This document shows, one piece after another, positions 15,062 to 20,563 of a DNA stretch of 22,155 bases. The translations under genes were made by a program, and so were the position numbers. Positions within the stretch are counted from its first letter, which is position 1; the number at the start of each line of letters is the position of its first letter. The DNA lies in contig JALVWX010000255.1 of assembly GCA_027023165.1 (NCBI GenBank), forward strand, positions 1 to 22,155. The letters run 5' to 3'. The notes beneath the pieces were generated by a model that was given only the letters and a program-made list of their open reading frames with translations, ran no database searches and was not told the DNA's origin. The stretch is from Thermococcus sp. Lineage in GTDB: Archaea; Methanobacteriota_B; Thermococci; Thermococcales; Thermococcaceae.

Positions 15062-15134
15062 GGAAGATTAGGTGCTTCTTAGATTCAAATTCCGGAAGAG
15101 TTTTTACTTGCTTGCCCTCTGGTGAGTGCTTTCC
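15062..15134 (+). repeat. Regional repeat, copy 1
   Basis: Block 1 GGAAGATTAGGTGCTTCTT (15062-15080) and block 2, which opens ACTTGCTTGCCCTCTGGTGA and ends at 15134, match blocks in the same order and similar spacing in copies 2 and 3. The hairpin after block 2 is weaker here (GAGAA/TTCTC, loop GACG, about 15138-15151). Confidence 0.55.
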
Positions 15135-15210
15135 ATTGAGAAGACGTTCTCTGGGGGCTAGGATAAAATGCAACCGTGTCGAGGGGCCTTTTCTGGGCCA
15201 CCCACCGTAA

Positions 15211-15220
15211 GATTTATAAA
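15211..15220 (+). promoter_or_regulatory. Promoter of the tRNA-Asn/CAU-tRNA pair
   Basis: GATTTATAAA is a TATA box 30 nt before the mature 5' end of tRNA-Asn. The next tRNA begins 5 nt after tRNA-Asn with no room for its own promoter, so both come from this one. Confidence 0.7.
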
Positions 15221-15249
15221 TGCACCCAGTATTCCCTACATTGGGTCGT

Positions 15250-15325
15250 GCCGCCGTAGCTTAGTTGGTAGAGCGCCGGACTGTTAATCCGGCGGTCCCC
15301 GGTTCGAGTCCGGGCGGCGGCGCCA
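15250..15325 (+). tRNA. tRNA-Asn (GUU)
   Basis: Acceptor arms GCCGCCG and CGGCGGC pair fully, with G73 and encoded CCA. The anticodon stem CCGGA/TCCGG encloses CTGTTAA, giving GUU (asparagine codons AAC and AAU). The T-loop GGTTCGAGTC is normal. Length is 76 nt without intron. It is the first RNA of a two-tRNA transcript. Confidence 0.97.
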
Positions 15326-15330
15326 GCCGT

Positions 15331-15408
15331 GGGCCCGTAGCTCAGCCTGGTCAGAGCGCGCGGCTCATAACCGCGTGGTCGGGGGTTCAAAGCCCCCCGG
15401 GCCCACCA
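15331..15408 (+). tRNA. tRNA with CAU anticodon (Ile2 or elongator Met)
   Basis: Acceptor arms GGGCCCG and CGGGCCC pair fully, with A73 and encoded CCA; length is 78 nt. The anticodon stem CGCGG/CCGCG encloses CTCATAA, so the genomic anticodon is CAU. It lacks the three G-C pairs in the anticodon stem that mark initiator tRNA. The GGGCCCGTAGCTCAGCC body resembles archaeal tRNA-Ile more than tRNA-Met, so it may be the AUA-decoding tRNA-Ile2, whose C34 is changed to agmatidine by TiaS. Sequence alone does not settle this; I lean to Ile2. Confidence 0.9.
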
Positions 15409-15436
15409 TCACAGCCCTTGCTTCGCAAGCGCTGGC

Positions 15437-15558
15437 GGAAAAGTAAGTGCTTTTTTGAAATTCACCGTCTTTCTGAGTGGGTTTCTCATTCACTTGCTCC
15501 TTGCAGAGTGTTTCACTCTAAAACGGCGTCCTTAGGACGCCAAAAACAAAAGTGAAAC
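15437..15558 (+). repeat. Regional repeat, copy 2, with nested stems
   Basis: Block 1 is GGAAAAGTAAGTGCTTTTTT (15437-15456). Block 2 begins ACTTGCTCCTTGCAGAGTG and ends at 15517. The end of block 2, GTTTCACT (15510-15517), pairs with AGTGAAAC (15551-15558), enclosing the hairpin GGCGTCC-TTA-GGACGCC (15525-15541). Confidence 0.6.
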
Positions 15559-15840
15559 TGCTTGGATGGTGTTATTTAGTATTAAACTCTGACCTGAATT
15601 GCTCTCTGAGTAGTGCACGGCTAATCTGTGCCCCTTTTTGAGTGGCAAGGGCCATTTTGGTCAAGCTTTCCCAAAGCTTGCTCGCCTGTGCGACGTTGAA
15701 GCGAAGCTTCAACGCACGGGACGACAGTCCCATTGAGTTTGATCAAGGTCCGTGATTCTTGTTTTAAACCGCAATTCTGGTTGGATTTCTCTTTAAAGTG
15801 TCATTCATTTAGGAGTGGATTCTTTTTGAAGAGCGTTTTT

Positions 15841-15899
15841 CACGTGGGTTCGGCTTTTTTAGCGCTCCGAAGGAGCGTGGTTATAGTAGAACCCGCGTG
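15841..15899 (+). ncRNA. Structured-RNA candidate: 11-bp outer stem around a triloop hairpin
   Basis: CACGTGGGTTC (15841-15851) pairs with GAACCCGCGTG (15889-15899) over 11 positions, one of them a G-U wobble on the plus-strand RNA. Inside lies CGCTCC-GAA-GGAGCG (15863-15877). The nested layout is like repeat copies 2 and 3 but the sequence differs. I see no promoter that clearly fits, so a transcript is not established. Confidence 0.35.
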
Positions 15900-16057
15900 G
15901 GAAAGGCTTTTTTTGGAGAATCCAACTTCCCAATGGCTGAATTTGAATTGAATTCATTTTTAAAGGTGCCTTAAGAAGAATCACGAACTTTTGGTGAAAC
16001 TTTACCCAAAAGCTTCAGCGCCGCTTTCACTATCGTTCAAGCGTCCCTGCGGATGAC

Positions 16058-16175
16058 GGAAGATGAAGTGCCTTTTTATAATGTTCGAAATTCTGAGAGG
16101 GATTTTACTAGCTTGCTCTTCTGGTGAGTGTTTCACTGTCTAAAGCGCCCTTCGGGCGCTGATTAACGTTGAAAC
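16058..16175 (+). repeat. Regional repeat, copy 3, with nested stems
   Basis: Block 1 is GGAAGATGAAGTGCCTTTTT (16058-16077). Block 2 begins AGCTTGCTCTTCTGGTGAG and ends GTGTTTCACT at 16137. GTTTCA (16130-16135) pairs with TGAAAC (16170-16175), enclosing AGCGCCC-TTC-GGGCGCT (16144-16160). The fold is the same as in copy 2, with different bases in the inner stem. Confidence 0.6.
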
Positions 16176-16281
16176 TGTCTAGAGAGGTTAGTTTGGGGTT
16201 AAACCCCTTGAAACTTGCTTCCCAAACAGGGCATGACTGACCTTTTGCTCGCTCTTTGAGAAGAGGGAAACTCTCTTTGAT

Positions 16282-16306
16282 CAAACTTTTGCTCGGCAAA
16301 AGTTTG
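16282..16306 (-). terminator. 11-bp triloop hairpin just after tRNA-Arg
   Basis: CAAACTTTTGC (16282-16292) and GCAAAAGTTTG (16296-16306) are perfect inverted repeats with loop TCG. On the minus strand it begins 5 nt after the tRNA-Arg 3' end. It could be a 3' processing or termination signal for that tRNA, or one more member of the regional hairpin family. Confidence 0.4.
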
Positions 16307-16311
16307 TTTTC

Positions 16312-16389
16312 TGGCGGACCGGCGGGGATTTGAACCCCGGACCTGCGGCTTAGGAGGCCGCCGCCCTGTCCTAGCTAGGCTACCGGTCC
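16312..16389 (-). tRNA. tRNA-Arg (CCU)
   Basis: On the minus strand GGACCGG and CCGGTCC form the acceptor, with G73 and encoded CCA. The anticodon stem GCGGC/GCCGC encloses CTCCTAA, so the anticodon is CCU for the AGG codon. The T-loop GGGTTCAAATC is normal; length is 78 nt. The upstream TTTAAA box is shared with the divergent Lrp gene. Confidence 0.96.
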
Positions 16390-16414
16390 ACTGCCCGCTA
16401 TTCCCTCCCGGGGA

Positions 16415-16430
16415 AGGATATTTAAAGTTT
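16415..16430. promoter_or_regulatory. Shared divergent promoter of tRNA-Arg and Lrp-family gene
   Basis: The ATATTTAAAG box at 16418-16427 reads as a TATA element on both strands. It is about 34 nt from the tRNA-Arg 5' end and about 31 nt before the Lrp gene start, with room on each side for a transcript start. The regulator could therefore influence the tRNA as well as itself. Confidence 0.5.
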
Positions 16431-16457
16431 ACGGTCCATCCGTTTAGGGGTGAGAAG

Positions 16458-16904
16458 GTGGACGAACTAGACAGGAAAATCTTGGCTCTCCTTCAGAAGA
16501 ACGCCCGCCTCTCTTACAGGGAAATAGCGAGGGAGCTTCGGGTTGCAGTCGGAACCGTTTACAACAGGGTCAAACGGATGGAGGAGGAAGGGGTAATAAG
16601 GGGATTCGCCCCGGTGCTTGACTACGAAAAGGCCGGCTTCGCGCTCACCGCGGTCATCGGTGTCAAGGCCCAGGGAAGGAAGATAGTTGAGATCGAACGG
16701 GAAATAGCCCGGAACAGCAGGGTCATGCTCGTCTACGACACCACTGGCGAGTATGATATCTTTGTCGTGGCCAAGTTTAAGGACAGGGCTGATATGAACT
16801 CCTTCGTTAAGTGGCTGCTTTCCCTTGAGGGCGTTGAGAAAACCAACACGAGCGTGGCCATGCAGGTGGTAAAGGAGGACATGAGGCTAGGACTTGAGGA
16901 CTAA
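16458..16904 (+). CDS. Lrp/AsnC family transcriptional regulator
   Basis: The 148-residue protein has an N-terminal winged helix (MDELDRKILALLQKNARLSY then EIARELRVAVGTVYNRVKRM, with recognition helix near 25-40) and a C-terminal RAM ligand-binding domain (about 65-140; ALTAVIGVKA, YDTTGEYDIFVVAKF). Such proteins form octamers that sense amino acids and usually repress their own promoter. The start is GTG at 16458, 3 nt after GGGGTGAG. It is divergent from tRNA-Arg and converges on the next minus-strand gene, with the two stop regions overlapping by 18 nt. Specific targets cannot be read here; the TATA box it shares with the tRNA is the nearest candidate site. Confidence 0.93.
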   Translation: MDELDRKILALLQKNARLSYREIARELRVAVGTVYNRVKRMEEEGVIRGFAPVLDYEKAGFALTAVIGVKAQGRKIVEIEREIARNSRVMLVYDTTGEYDIFVVAKFKDRADMNSFVKWLLSLEGVEKTNTSVAMQVVKEDMRLGLED

Positions 16905-17216
16905 AACCTCGTCCAGGAAGCGCTTTGCAAAGTCGTCGAAGCTCTCAACGGGAAGGATTACATTCCTTCCGTTAACCTTCCCCTCGAATATGGGGTTTCT
17001 CGCCGTTATCTCGCGTATCTTGGCGAAGTCAGGGTTTTCCTCAACGGTCTCCTCTAGTATTTTTGTGAACTCCCCCTCGTCGGCGTGCCTCACAACGCCC
17101 TCTATCACCACGGCTTTCCCGCATTCATCTTCGCTGCATTGGAATGTGAAGGGGAGGCCGAGTTCGACCTCCACCGGTATCGTCAGGCCGTCGGCGTTGT
17201 ATATGAACACCTTCAT
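16887..17216 (-). CDS. Hypothetical protein (109 aa) coupled to the GfcR-like gene
   Basis: The product begins MKVFIYNADGLTIPVEVELG and contains CSEDECGKAVVIEGVVRHAD, with two close cysteines, then an acidic helical region (EFTKILEETVEENPDFAKI) and a final helix (FDDFAKRFLDEVLVLKS). I recognise no family; it is soluble and probably alpha/beta. The ATG at 17216 lies 4 nt after GGAGTGAT; an in-frame ATG at 17222 overlaps the upstream stop as TGATG. Either way the gene is translationally coupled to the PRTase regulator. The pairing suggests a partner or effector-related role, which is inference. Confidence 0.75.
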   Translation of the reverse strand: MKVFIYNADGLTIPVEVELGLPFTFQCSEDECGKAVVIEGVVRHADEGEFTKILEETVEENPDFAKIREITARNPIFEGKVNGRNVILPVESFDDFAKRFLDEVLVLKS

Positions 17217-17221
17217 CCCCA

Positions 17222-17938
17222 TCACTCCAGCCTTATGAGGCTCTCCACGGGTATGCTGTACTCCTCCTTCAGGCGGTCCACGATGTCGCCGACGCTTATA
17301 AGGAAGAACATGCCGACCGGCTTTGCCCCCGCTTGCCTGCACATTTCCAGCAAAGCCCTCTGCGTTTCCCCGCTCCTTATGACGTCGTCAACGATGAGGA
17401 CCTTCTCCCCCTTCCTGAGCGCCCACTGGGGTAGGTAGAGGGTCGTAACGCTTCCAGATGCACTGGGAACGTAGCTGACCTCGTAGAACTTCTCGACGCC
17501 GACTTCTTTCTTCTTCTTGGCGTAGACGACGTCAACGCCCAGCTCCCTCGCAACGTGAACGCCGAGGGCTATTCCATCGGTTGCTGCCGTTAAAACCTTG
17601 TCCACATCCCTGTCGAGGTATTTCCCGGCGACCTCCTCCGCTATGAGGCTCATGAGGGATGTGTCGCTGAGGACGGGCATGTTGTCGAAGAACCCGTACT
17701 CGTCGAACTTTATCCTCTTCTTTACCTCTTCCTCAATGTTTATGTAGGGCAGGAGCAGGTTGAGGAGTTCCTTCGTTCTCTCGGCGCTCGGAAGGACCTT
17801 CCCGCGGACGTACCTGTTGAGCACGGTTATCGGGAGGCCCGTTATCTTCGAAAGCTCCTCATACGTGTAAGTTTTTTTGAGCAGCCTTAGAACCCTGACC
17901 AGTCTCAGCTTCTCCTGCACTGACTTCAGCTGGCTCAT
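17222..17938 (-). CDS. HTH-phosphoribosyltransferase regulator, GfcR-like
   Basis: The 238-residue protein joins a helix-turn-helix (about 22-60; YEELSKITGLPITVLNRYVR) to a type I phosphoribosyltransferase domain (about 85-235). The PRPP-binding signature is intact as VLIVDDVIRSGET (180-192), and a flexible-loop region KKKKEVGVEKFYEV (141-154) is present. Archaeal proteins of this build include GfcR, which controls glycolytic genes in haloarchaea, and bacterial PurR has the same logic; they usually sense PRPP or nucleotides rather than catalyse. The ATG at 17938 has an ideal GGAGGTGAT 3 nt upstream. It has its own promoter directly after the YkgJ-type gene stop. Confidence 0.87.
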   Translation of the reverse strand: MSQLKSVQEKLRLVRVLRLLKKTYTYEELSKITGLPITVLNRYVRGKVLPSAERTKELLNLLLPYINIEEEVKKRIKFDEYGFFDNMPVLSDTSLMSLIAEEVAGKYLDRDVDKVLTAATDGIALGVHVARELGVDVVYAKKKKEVGVEKFYEVSYVPSASGSVTTLYLPQWALRKGEKVLIVDDVIRSGETQRALLEMCRQAGAKPVGMFFLISVGDIVDRLKEEYSIPVESLIRLE

Positions 17939-17973
17939 GCCATCACCTCCGGTGCCCCGGAGTTAACAAAAAA

Positions 17974-17990
17974 ATGTATAAATAGGTTTC
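17974..17990 (-). promoter_or_regulatory. Promoter of the GfcR-like gene
   Basis: On the minus strand GAAACCTATTTATACAT is a good BRE plus TATA element. It starts 2 nt after the stop of the upstream YkgJ-type gene, so this operon begins afresh here rather than reading through from SRP54. Confidence 0.65.
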
Positions 17991-17992
17991 GG

Positions 17993-18493
17993 TCAGCGGG
18001 AACCGTTCACAACTTTCGCGTGGTACTCACTTATGACGTCCCCGTACTCCCTCATGAGGAACTCGGGGGTTACTGGTTCTCCGTCGGGATGGTTCAGGCC
18101 GGGGCAGAGGGGGTCCATCTTGACGTATATCTCCATCTTCCTCCCGTGCTTGACGAAAACGAAGGGGTAAAGCCTGCACGCTAGGGGTCTGTGCTGGTAG
18201 ATGCGGCATCTGTTGGTCTCGGGATCGAGGAAGACGCAGGCGTCATCGAAGGGCCTCTTCTTAATTGCGTAGCCTAGGAACTTATCCCCCCGGTAGAAGG
18301 CCTTGTCGTAGTCCACGAACTCCCACGCGTTGTAGCCCAGCTTCTCGATTTCCTCTATGTCCTCATCCCTCAGGGGTATCTCAAGCTCCCTGCAGCACCT
18401 GCCGCAGTCATCAACGCACTTGAATTTAAAGGTGGGGTCGGTCTCGACCTCGAGGGTTTCGAGGTCAACCGTGGCCACCCACCGCTTTTCCAA
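17993..18493 (-). CDS. YkgJ family cysteine-cluster protein
   Basis: The 166-residue protein carries the family's cysteines: C26, C30, C33 and C34 in CVDDCGRCC, C86 and C96 in ACVFLDPETNRC, C106 in HRPLACRLYPF, and C130. The set probably binds a zinc ion or Fe-S cluster; the biochemical role of the family is poorly known. The start is TTG at 18493, 3 nt after GGGGGTGAT; no in-frame ATG is available nearby. It is the last gene of the SRP54-RAM-YkgJ unit, starting 4 nt after the RAM gene stop. Confidence 0.88.
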   Translation of the reverse strand: MEKRWVATVDLETLEVETDPTFKFKCVDDCGRCCRELEIPLRDEDIEEIEKLGYNAWEFVDYDKAFYRGDKFLGYAIKKRPFDDACVFLDPETNRCRIYQHRPLACRLYPFVFVKHGRKMEIYVKMDPLCPGLNHPDGEPVTPEFLMREYGDVISEYHAKVVNGSR

Positions 18494-18497
18494 CCCA

Positions 18498-18737
18498 TCA
18501 CCCCCGATAGGCGCTCGCTATCAGAGTCTCCGTCATCTCTATGTTCCTTGTCTTCCTCAGAATCCCGTCGTGGAACCTGTCAAGCTCCCCGACGTCGGGA
18601 ACCTCAACGCGCAGGAGGATGTCGTACTCACCGTAGACGCGGTATATTTCCTTCACGCGACTGTCCCTCTTGAGGGCTTCATAGACCTCCTCTTCGTGCC
18701 CGGGCTTGACGACCACCATAATAAACGCCTCAATCAT
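18498..18737 (-). CDS. Stand-alone RAM (Lrp/AsnC ligand-binding) domain protein
   Basis: The 79-residue protein is a RAM domain without a helix-turn-helix: [22 protein letters not shown], then [21 protein letters not shown] and [14 protein letters not shown]. Such stand-alone domains form ring assemblies that bind amino acids or join full-length Lrp proteins; what it does here is unknown. Its ATG overlaps the SRP54 stop as ATGA (18737-18734), so the two are translationally coupled. A full-length Lrp protein is encoded 2 kb away and could be a partner, which is inference. Confidence 0.9.
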   Translation of the reverse strand: MIEAFIMVVVKPGHEEEVYEALKRDSRVKEIYRVYGEYDILLRVEVPDVGELDRFHDGILRKTRNIEMTETLIASAYRG

Positions 18738-20080
18738 ATTCCCAACCCCCCAAGGTTGAACTTCTTGGCCATCTTGGCCAGCTTCCTCTTGTCCATGTTC
18801 TTAAACATCTTCTTCATCTGATTGTACTGGGCGAGAAGCTCCTTCACCTCGGCGGTGCTCGTCCCGGAACCGCGGGCTATGCGCTTTACCCTCGAATAGT
18901 TGATTATATCTGGGTTCTCAAGCTCCTCATCTGTCATGGAGTCCATTATTATCCTGTACCTCTTAAGCTTCTCCTCACCGACCTTCACCACATCGTCCGG
19001 CAGGGAGTAGCCGAGTCCGGGTATCATCTGGAGCACCTGCTTGAGAGGCCCCATGTTCTGCATGGCCTCGAGCTGGGCGTACATATCCTTCAGGTTGAAC
19101 TTGCCCCTCAGGAACTTCTCCATGTCCTCCTCCTTGAACTCCTGCTGCTTCTGAAGTTCCTCCAGCTTCTCGAGGAGGCCCTCTATGTCGCCCATGCCGA
19201 GCAGTCTCGAAACGAAGCGTTTGGGATCGAAGGCCTCTAGGTCATCGATCCTCTCGCCGACGCCTATGAACTTAATCGGCGCGCCAGTTGCCGCCACCGC
19301 CGAAAGCGCACCGCCGCCCTTTGCCGAACCGTCGAGTTTGGTGACGATTATCGAGCCTATCGGGGTGGCCTCTTTGAACGCTAAAGCCTGATTGTAGGCC
19401 TGCTGGCCGATGGTTCCATCTATGACGAGTATGACCTCATGGGGCTTTATCGCCTCGCTTATCTGCTTCATCTCCTCGATGAGGCTCGACTCCTCCTTGT
19501 GCCTTCCAGCCGAGTCCACTATTATAACGTCGACGCCCTTGTTCTTGAAGTACTCGACGCCCTCTCTGGCAAGCTTCACCGCGTCCTTCTCGTTTGGATC
19601 GCCGAAGACCTCTATACCGAGCGGTTCAACGAGCTGTTTGAGCTGATAGTATGCTCCGGGCCTCCAGGTGTCCGAGCAGACGAGGCCGACCTTGTAGCCC
19701 CTCTTCTGGAGGTGTCTCGCAAGCTTCGCCACACTCGTTGTCTTTCCGGAACCCTGTATTCCGACGGTGAGCAGGATGGTGGGCTTTTCCTTTATCTCAA
19801 GGGGCTTTGCCTCCTTTCCGAGGAACTTGGTGAGTTCTTCATAGACTATCTGGATTATGTGCTCCTTCTTCGATGCTCCAGCAGGAGGCTCCTCCTCAAG
19901 GGCGCGCTTCTCTATCGTCTTTGTGAGCTGAAGGACGAGCCTGACGTTCACATCCGCCTGAATGAGTGCCCTCTGTATGTCTCTCACGACTTCTTTTATC
20001 GTCGCCTCATCAACGGTTCTCGAACGGGCGAGCTTCCTGAGGGCGTTGTTGAGTGCCTTTCCAAGTTTCTCTAAGGCCAT
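18734..20080 (-). CDS. srp54: Signal recognition particle protein Srp54 (GTPase)
   Basis: The 448-residue protein binds signal sequences and 7S RNA and delivers ribosomes to the membrane receptor FtsY. It has an N-terminal four-helix domain (1-~90), the GTPase domain with [10 protein letters not shown] (107-116), [23 protein letters not shown] (189-197) and [11 protein letters not shown] (247-257), and a methionine-rich M domain (about 300-430; [31 protein letters not shown]). The ATG at 20080 follows GGTGGGAG and matches family N-termini ([17 protein letters not shown]); ten more codons upstream are open but lie over the leader. A GTTTATAAAG box at 20112-20121 drives an operon with the RAM and YkgJ-type genes. 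Confidence 0.97.
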   Translation of the reverse strand: MALEKLGKALNNALRKLARSRTVDEATIKEVVRDIQRALIQADVNVRLVLQLTKTIEKRALEEEPPAGASKKEHIIQIVYEELTKFLGKEAKPLEIKEKPTILLTVGIQGSGKTTSVAKLARHLQKRGYKVGLVCSDTWRPGAYYQLKQLVEPLGIEVFGDPNEKDAVKLAREGVEYFKNKGVDVIIVDSAGRHKEESSLIEEMKQISEAIKPHEVILVIDGTIGQQAYNQALAFKEATPIGSIIVTKLDGSAKGGGALSAVAATGAPIKFIGVGERIDDLEAFDPKRFVSRLLGMGDIEGLLEKLEELQKQQEFKEEDMEKFLRGKFNLKDMYAQLEAMQNMGPLKQVLQMIPGLGYSLPDDVVKVGEEKLKRYRIIMDSMTDEELENPDIINYSRVKRIARGSGTSTAEVKELLAQYNQMKKMFKNMDKRKLAKMAKKFNLGGLGI

Positions 20081-20111
20081 TTTCTCCCACCGTAGTTGAG
20101 AGGCCTTCAAA

Positions 20112-20122
20112 CTTTATAAACG
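20112..20122 (-). promoter_or_regulatory. srp54 promoter
   Basis: On the minus strand CGTTTATAAAG is a TATA box about 35 nt before the srp54 ATG, with the SD GGTGGGAG between them. Confidence 0.65.
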
Positions 20123-20350
20123 GTTGGGTCGGGAGTGAATGCCCTGATGTATCCTTTTTGACAAGACGCAAATGTTTTGGCCCCTTTCTCTGTTCATAAA
20201 TGTTCATTAAACTCCAAATCCGGGTGTTCGCGCCGTTTTTGAAGATTGTGGACTCCTCTATGGCATTCTTGAAGATTTAACGTCAGAAAATGCTTTAAAT
20301 CCAAAGACAAATTTGCTAACGTCGGAAAAACGTGATCGGAGGTGAGAGAG
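20123..20350. other. Divergent intergenic region with paired direct repeats
   Basis: No gene is seen. TAACGTCAGAAAA (20278-20290) and TAACGTCGGAAAA (20317-20329) are 12 of 13 identical and lie on either side of the CTTTAAAT TATA box (20293-20300) of the following small gene. A second weak pair, CTTGAAGATT-like, lies at about 20238-20249 and 20267-20278. GGAGGTGA at 20338-20345 is the SD of the 34-aa gene. Confidence 0.5.
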
Positions 20351-20455
20351 ATGATGTGGATGTCAGCGTTTTACGAGTACATGCTCGCCCGCGAGAAGAG
20401 GAAGAAGAGGCCCTACCCGGAGGAGCTTGAGTACGTTGAAATGCTCGAGGGCTGA
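20351..20455 (+). CDS. 34-aa small protein, unknown
   Basis: A 34-codon frame reads MMWMSAFYEYMLAREKRKKR then PYPEELEYVEMLEG and stops. It has a near-perfect SD, GGAGGTGA, 5 nt before the ATG and a TATA box about 50 nt further upstream, so it has all signals of an expressed gene despite its size. The product has an aromatic and methionine-rich start, a basic middle (REKRKKRP) and an acidic end; it is soluble and probably helical. I know no family. Expression control by the flanking direct repeats is possible. Confidence 0.6.
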   Translation: MMWMSAFYEYMLAREKRKKRPYPEELEYVEMLEG

Positions 20456-20521
20456 AGTGCTTTGGTTGTGTAGGTTCTAAGGCGATTGTCGATATTATTT
20501 TTGACGAATGTCTATTAGAAA

Positions 20522-20559
20522 CCTTTTTATATCTTTGAATGGTATATACTACTGGTGAT
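20522..20559 (+). promoter_or_regulatory. Promoter and SD of the 69-aa gene
   Basis: CCTTTTTATATC (20522-20533) is a TATA element; GGTGAT (20554-20559) is the SD, 4 nt before the ATG at 20564. The predicted transcript start lies within a few bases of the SD, giving a minimal leader. Confidence 0.6.
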
Positions 20560-20563
20560 ACCC

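Larger units (their letters stand above)
14988..15249. other. Non-coding spacer with two triloop hairpins and repeat copy 1
   Basis: No gene is visible. Directly after tRNA-Leu comes the block ACAGCCCTTGCTTCGCA (14990-15006). Hairpin A is GTTGAGGC/GCCTCAAC with loop AAA (15008-15026), and hairpin B is TGGGAAGC/GCTTCCCA with loop TTT (15031-15049). The first diverged copy of the regional repeat follows (15053-15150), then the tRNA-Asn promoter GATTTATAAA at 15211-15220. Confidence 0.6.
15409..16311. other. Gene-free island of triloop hairpins and diverged repeats
   Basis: About 900 bases hold no credible protein gene: open frames lack SD sites, family resemblance and Thermococcus codon bias, and the DNA is clearly more T-rich than its surroundings. 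It contains the 17-nt post-tRNA block (15411-15427), repeat copies 2 (15428-15560) and 3 (16049-16180), and many perfect hairpins with 3-base loops: 15417-15429, 15525-15541, 15662-15680, 15694-15714, 15863-15877, 16144-16160 and 16282-16306. It also has stems at 15718-15731 and 15988-16012, and an 11-bp outer stem at 15841-15899. Either strand could be transcribed. See the findings. Confidence 0.6.

Noticed and set aside
14217..15173. Minus-strand frame of 318 codons spanning rpiA, tRNA-Leu and the spacer
   Set aside because: It overlaps a clear enzyme gene and a tRNA; no start signals or family.
15265..15555. 96-codon frame across the two tRNAs
   Set aside because: Most of its codons are the tRNA genes themselves; the rest is hairpin DNA.
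15733..15951. 72-codon frame in the hairpin island
   Set aside because: No SD, atypical codons and composition, and it runs through two inverted repeats; not a credible protein.
14988..16311. CRISPR array
   Set aside because: Hairpins and repeats are irregular in spacing and sequence; there is no constant repeat-spacer pattern and no cas gene nearby.
14900..16389. Integrated virus or plasmid at tRNA genes
   Set aside because: No integrase, no duplicated tRNA 3' end acting as att site, and all four tRNAs are intact. The shared 17-base block lies outside the tRNAs.
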